From Roseibium aggregatum (lineage in GTDB: Bacteria; Pseudomonadota; Alphaproteobacteria; Rhizobiales; Stappiaceae), in the NCBI RefSeq assembly GCF_014692675.1, contig NZ_JABFCZ010000023.1, positions 58,613 through 122,612 on the forward strand: DNA of 64,000 bases, in the 5' to 3' direction. Numbering within the stretch: the first letter of the stretch is position 1; each line of letters begins with the position of its first letter. Shown here one piece after another: positions 60,834 through 64,000 of the stretch. The notes under the pieces were generated by a model. That model was given only the letters and a program-made list of their open reading frames with translations. It had not been told where the DNA came from and did no database searches. Both the position numbers and the translations under genes were made by a program.

Positions 60834-61751
60834 TTACGCCCCCCTGTTCTGGTTGCGGGCGTAGACCAGCAGCACGGCCATGACGATGGTCAGCAGGATG
60901 GTCGACGCGGCCGCACCGAAGGGCCAGTTGCCGGCGGCACCCTTGAACTGTTCCTCGATCAGCGAGCCGATCATGAAGGTCTTGGCACCGCCGAGCAGAT
61001 CGGGCGCAAGAAAGGCGCCGAGAGACGGCACGAAGACCAGAATGCAGCCGGCGACGATCCCCGGTTTTACCTCCGGCAGGATGACGAGCCGAAGCGTGGT
61101 CCAGACGCCGGCGTAGAGATCCGCGGCCGCCTCGGAGAGGGCGAAATCATACCGCTCCACCGCCGCGTAGATCGGCAGCACCATGAAGGGCAGGTAGCTG
61201 TAGAACAGGCCGAGCTGGACGGCGAAATTCGTGTTGATTAGCCCGAGCGGTTCCGAAATGGTCCCGCTCCATAGCAGGAACTCGTTGAGCGGCCCGGTGT
61301 CGCGGATGAGGAATTTCATCGAGACCGTGCGGATCAAGAGATTCACCCAGTAGGGCACGGTCACGAGGAACAGCCAGACCGACCGGGTCTTGGCGTCGCG
61401 GGTCGCGATGAACCAGGCGGTCGGAAAACCGATCAGCAGGCAGGCGATGGTCGCAACCCCGGCCTGCCAGATCGAGCGCCAGAAAATGCCGATATAGGTC
61501 CACTCGATGGTCGGCGGCTCGTCGCCGAACAGGCCCCGGTTGAAGAAGAACTGGTCATAGGCGGCGGTCGAGAACTGCCAGATCACGCCGCCGCGGAATT
61601 CCTTGGTCAGAAACGAATAGATCGCCATCATGGCGACGGGCGCGAGCAGGAACACGCCGATCATCGCCCAGGCCGGAAGCATCAGTTTCAGGCTGTTGCC
61701 GCGATAGATGTTGGAGGCGGACCCCTCGCCCATCGGCGCGCCGGCCGCCAT
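60834..61751 (-). CDS. potB: Polyamine-type ABC importer permease, PotB-like
   Basis: A 305-residue permease. [21 protein letters not shown] starts the first membrane unit, and the EAA loop is [45 protein letters not shown] is a PotB/PotH-type periplasmic loop. It overlaps the ATPase gene by one base. Confidence 0.93.
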   Translation of the reverse strand: MAAGAPMGEGSASNIYRGNSLKLMLPAWAMIGVFLLAPVAMMAIYSFLTKEFRGGVIWQFSTAAYDQFFFNRGLFGDEPPTIEWTYIGIFWRSIWQAGVATIACLLIGFPTAWFIATRDAKTRSVWLFLVTVPYWVNLLIRTVSMKFLIRDTGPLNEFLLWSGTISEPLGLINTNFAVQLGLFYSYLPFMVLPIYAAVERYDFALSEAAADLYAGVWTTLRLVILPEVKPGIVAGCILVFVPSLGAFLAPDLLGGAKTFMIGSLIEEQFKGAAGNWPFGAAASTILLTIVMAVLLVYARNQNRGA

Positions 61752-62824
61752 CAGTCGGCGAGCAGGCGCGCAGCACCTGCCTCCAGCTTGAGACCGACGG
61801 CGGCGCCGGTTTCGGGAACCGCCGTCGTTTCCGAATTCTGCAGCCGGACAGTCATCCTCTCGCTGTCTGCGAGACGGACCTGGAGGTGGATGTCGGTGCC
61901 GAGATAGACCTGGCCTTCCACGGTGGCGTCGAGATCGCCGCTTCCCTGCGCACAGAGGCTGATCCGTTCCGGGCGGACCGAAAGGTGGCCCTTGCCGGAT
62001 TGCACAACGGCTGCCGCCGGACAGGTGAAACAGTGGCCGCCGGGCAGGGAAATTGCCGCCATGCCGTTGTCGACGGAACGGACATCGACATCGAGCAGGT
62101 TGGTTTCGCCGATGAAGTCGGCGACGAAACGGTTGAGCGGGGTCTCGTAGATTTCCCGTGGCGTGCCGATCTGCTGGACGCGGCCTTCCGACATCACCGC
62201 GATCCGGTCCGACATGGTCAGCGCTTCTTCCTGATCATGGGTGACGAAGATGAAGGCGATGCCGGTTTCCCGCTGCAGCGCCTTCAGTTCCATGCGCACG
62301 GCCTGGCGGAGTTTCAGGTCCAGCGCCGACAGCGGTTCGTCGAGGAGAAGCACCTGGGGACGCGGCGCCAGCGCTCGGGCAAGGGCGACGCGCTGTTGCT
62401 GGCCGCCGGAAAGCTGGGCCGGTCTGCGCGCGGCGAAGTCTCCAAGCTGGACCAGTTGCAGCACCTGGTCCGCCCTGGCGACAGCTTCCGGCTTCGACCA
62501 GCCGCTGCGCAGAAGGCCGAACATCACGTTCTCGATGACGGTCATGTGCGGGAACAGGGCATATTGCTGGAAGACGGTGTTCACCGGCCGCTTGTGCGGC
62601 GGCAGGCCGGTGATGTCGCCGCCTTTCAGCCGGATGACGCCTTCGGTGACGTCCTCGAAACCGGCGATGCAGCGTAAAAGGGTCGTCTTGCCGCAACCGG
62701 ACGGTCCGAGCAGGGTGAAGAACTCGTTCTCGCGGATATCCATGGAGACGCCGTGCAGGGCGGTGACCGGGCCATATCGCTTGACCACCTTGTCGATACC
62801 GACTGCAATTTCGGTGCTGGCCAT
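61751..62824 (-). CDS. potA: Polyamine-type ABC importer ATPase, PotA-like
   Basis: A 357-residue ATPase beginning at ATG 62824 (GAAGAGG ahead of it); a longer frame upstream reads through the divergent promoter. Walker [10 protein letters not shown], signature LSGGQQQR, Walker [13 protein letters not shown], and H-loop [16 protein letters not shown] are intact. The C-terminal TOBE domain starts about residue 235 and is normal. It is the first gene of the - strand amine-utilisation set, opposite the LuxR gene. Confidence 0.93.
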   Translation of the reverse strand: MASTEIAVGIDKVVKRYGPVTALHGVSMDIRENEFFTLLGPSGCGKTTLLRCIAGFEDVTEGVIRLKGGDITGLPPHKRPVNTVFQQYALFPHMTVIENVMFGLLRSGWSKPEAVARADQVLQLVQLGDFAARRPAQLSGGQQQRVALARALAPRPQVLLLDEPLSALDLKLRQAVRMELKALQRETGIAFIFVTHDQEEALTMSDRIAVMSEGRVQQIGTPREIYETPLNRFVADFIGETNLLDVDVRSVDNGMAAISLPGGHCFTCPAAAVVQSGKGHLSVRPERISLCAQGSGDLDATVEGQVYLGTDIHLQVRLADSERMTVRLQNSETTAVPETGAAVGLKLEAGAARLLAD

Positions 62825-62885
62825 GGATGCCTCTTCTCTGATACCCCTGATCTCGAGACTGAAACCGTAAATCGATACAATATGA

Positions 62886-62899
62886 GGGGTATATACCCC
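62886..62899. promoter_or_regulatory. Perfect 14-bp palindrome in the potA/luxR divergent region
   Basis: GGGGTATATACCCC is fully self-complementary and ends one base before the luxR ribosome binding site (AAGGAGGT at 62901-62908). A half-copy, ATACCCC, lies at 62841 close to the potA start. The arrangement suggests one regulator contacting both promoters. Confidence 0.6.
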
Positions 62900-62915
62900 C
62901 AAGGAGGTATGCCGG

Positions 62916-63719
62916 ATGGAGCTGCCAAACTCGGCGGAAAGGCACTTGGGGAGCGCCATATCGGCACTGGCGACCGATCAGTTTGAATTCAAGCTTTATC
63001 AATGGCTTACCCGGTGTTTTGAGGTCGATAACACGACCATGCTGGCGTATTTTCAAAACCGCGTGCCGGAAATACTGTTTACCCAGGCGGTTGAAAAACG
63101 GGTCCATGAACGGCTTGAAACGGATTACGTTCCGGGCGCCTATCTGCTGGACCCGTTCCACGCCCTGCATGTCGACAACGCTCCGCCGGGGCTTTACCGG
63201 CTGAAGGATATCGCGCCCGACCAGTTTCACCGGAACGAGTATTTCGCCGCCTATTATCAGCGTACGACCCTGATCGATGAAATGGCCTATGTCGCCTGTC
63301 CGGCCGAAGGAGTGTCGGTGCATATCTGCCTTGGGCGGGACATGTCTTCGGGCCGGCGCTTTTCGCTGCGCGATATGCAGAAAGCGGAACGCATCACGCC
63401 CATCGTCTGCGGCCTGATCGAGCAGCGCTGGTCTTCTTTGCAGTCGAGCGGGGATTTTCGCGACGAGGATCTGGCAGATCATCTTATCGCCGCGATGAAC
63501 AGCGAGCACGGCGTGTCGCTTAGTCCGCGCCAGGCGGAAATCGCCTTGCTGATCCTGCGCGGTCATTCCTCCGTTTCGATCGGGCTGCGTCTCGGCATCT
63601 CTGCGCAGACCGTCAAAGTGTTTCGCAAGCAGCTTTACCGCAAGTGCCGGATCTCGTCGCAAGCGGAATTGTTTTCCCTGCTCATGCCGTTGCTGGCATT
63701 TCACGAAAATGATCGCTAG
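62916..63719 (+). CDS. LuxR-family transcriptional regulator
   Basis: A 267-residue protein with a C-terminal LuxR-type helix-turn-helix ([55 protein letters not shown], about 203-260). The N-terminal 190 residues do not show the acyl-homoserine-lactone pocket pattern and may be another sensory domain. An AAGGAGGT ribosome binding site is spaced ideally for ATG 62916. It is divergent from the potABC operon and probably regulates it; I see no luxI-type gene. Confidence 0.9.
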   Translation: MELPNSAERHLGSAISALATDQFEFKLYQWLTRCFEVDNTTMLAYFQNRVPEILFTQAVEKRVHERLETDYVPGAYLLDPFHALHVDNAPPGLYRLKDIAPDQFHRNEYFAAYYQRTTLIDEMAYVACPAEGVSVHICLGRDMSSGRRFSLRDMQKAERITPIVCGLIEQRWSSLQSSGDFRDEDLADHLIAAMNSEHGVSLSPRQAEIALLILRGHSSVSIGLRLGISAQTVKVFRKQLYRKCRISSQAELFSLLMPLLAFHENDR

Positions 63720-63873
63720 CGGGAATACGTTCTTCTACCCGGCTACTGTTGCTTTCTTGCGAGCATCACTTCTTTGCAGGCCTGTTATATCGGGACTTGG
63801 TTTTCTGCTGTCCGATCGATTTCAGTTACGTCAGTCGCAAGCGTGGCAAGGAAAGTAAGTGATTTGAATGCAA
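63720..63873. other. Intergenic region before the transposase end
   Basis: 154 bp without a gene. I could not identify the terminal inverted repeat of the element that ends here, nor a clear terminator for luxR. Confidence 0.4.
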
Positions 63874-64000
63874 CTAGGCTTCGTGGACAAAGGGTATCCA
63901 GAGTTTGACTGAGGCGAGCGCGACAAAGCCGAGGTAGGATTCCTTGGTTTTGTCGTAGCGGGTCGCGATGCGCCGCCAGTTCTTGAGTTTGTTGAAGAGG
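63874..64000 (-). mobile_element. 3' end of an IS5-family transposase (truncated by window edge)
   Basis: The last 41 codons of a DDE transposase read leftwards from the edge: LFNKLKNWRRIATRYDKTKES, then YLGFVALASVKLWIPFV and a TAG stop. The WRRIATRYDKT segment with its conserved Arg, Tyr and Lys is the C-terminal catalytic region of IS5-group (IS427-like) transposases. The rest lies outside the window. Confidence 0.88.

Overview
The window reads as a chromosomal stretch of a GC-rich, metabolically versatile alphaproteobacterium. Stappiaceae or Rhizobiales-type bacteria would fit the many ABC and TRAP importers, Hyu-type genes, a Rhizobiales-like palindromic repeat and an IS5-type transposase, but the taxonomic placement is inference. 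Nearly everything is uptake-and-catabolism gene sets, each with its own importer, a few enzymes and a regulator. I see no rRNA, tRNA or CRISPR array.

Layout. (1) 1-9.7 kb, + strand: end of a polyamine-type ABC importer, two short-chain dehydrogenases, a Tat-exported binding protein, its ATPase, an amidase and a HyuA/HyuB pair, closed by a strong bidirectional terminator. (2) 9.8-14.9 kb, - strand: a second HyuA/HyuB pair with an AraC-type regulator upstream. (3) 15.3-29.9 kb, - strand: an operon-like series of fumarylacetoacetate hydrolase-like enzyme, alpha/beta hydrolase, amidohydrolase and a branched-chain-type ABC importer. Its LivF ATPase is fused to a Tm-1-like (UPF0261) domain and is followed by the partner TIM-barrel gene. 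A flotillin-like protein and two tandem SRPBCC genes follow, one fused to a quinone oxidoreductase. Divergent from this set are a GntR/FCD regulator and an FCD-only protein with no DNA-binding domain. (4) 31.4-40.8 kb: amidohydrolase, IclR regulator and intradiol dioxygenase (-), divergent from a citryl-CoA-lyase-like protein, CoA-transferase, YciI protein, TRAP importer and FMN reductase (+). This looks like an aromatic or organic-acid catabolic locus. (5) 40.7-48.7 kb: a peptide-type ABC importer whose operon also holds a metallophosphoesterase and a HAD phosphatase, with a divergent LysR gene.

(6) 48.7-51.8 kb is a small atypical island: a RelE/HigB-like toxin, its HTH antitoxin, a zinc-ribbon protein of unknown function, several small orphan genes and an AT-rich part. 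In that AT-rich part one gene appears split by a -1 frameshift at a G-AAA-AAG site. (7) 51.8-62.8 kb, - strand: a polyamine-type ABC importer (PotABC plus binding protein), nitrilase-like amidase, class III aminotransferase, ArgE-like deacylase, flavoprotein monooxygenase, RidA, DUF1028 protein and LysR regulator. A paired palindromic repeat lies inside it. A divergent LuxR-type regulator has a perfect 14-bp palindrome in front of its ribosome binding site. (8) The right edge holds the 3' end of an IS5-family transposase.

The observations most worth following are the LivF/Tm-1-like fusion next to its TIM-barrel partner, the SRPBCC/oxidoreductase fusion beside its own paralogue, the frameshifted island gene, and the palindromes that tie regulators to their target operons.
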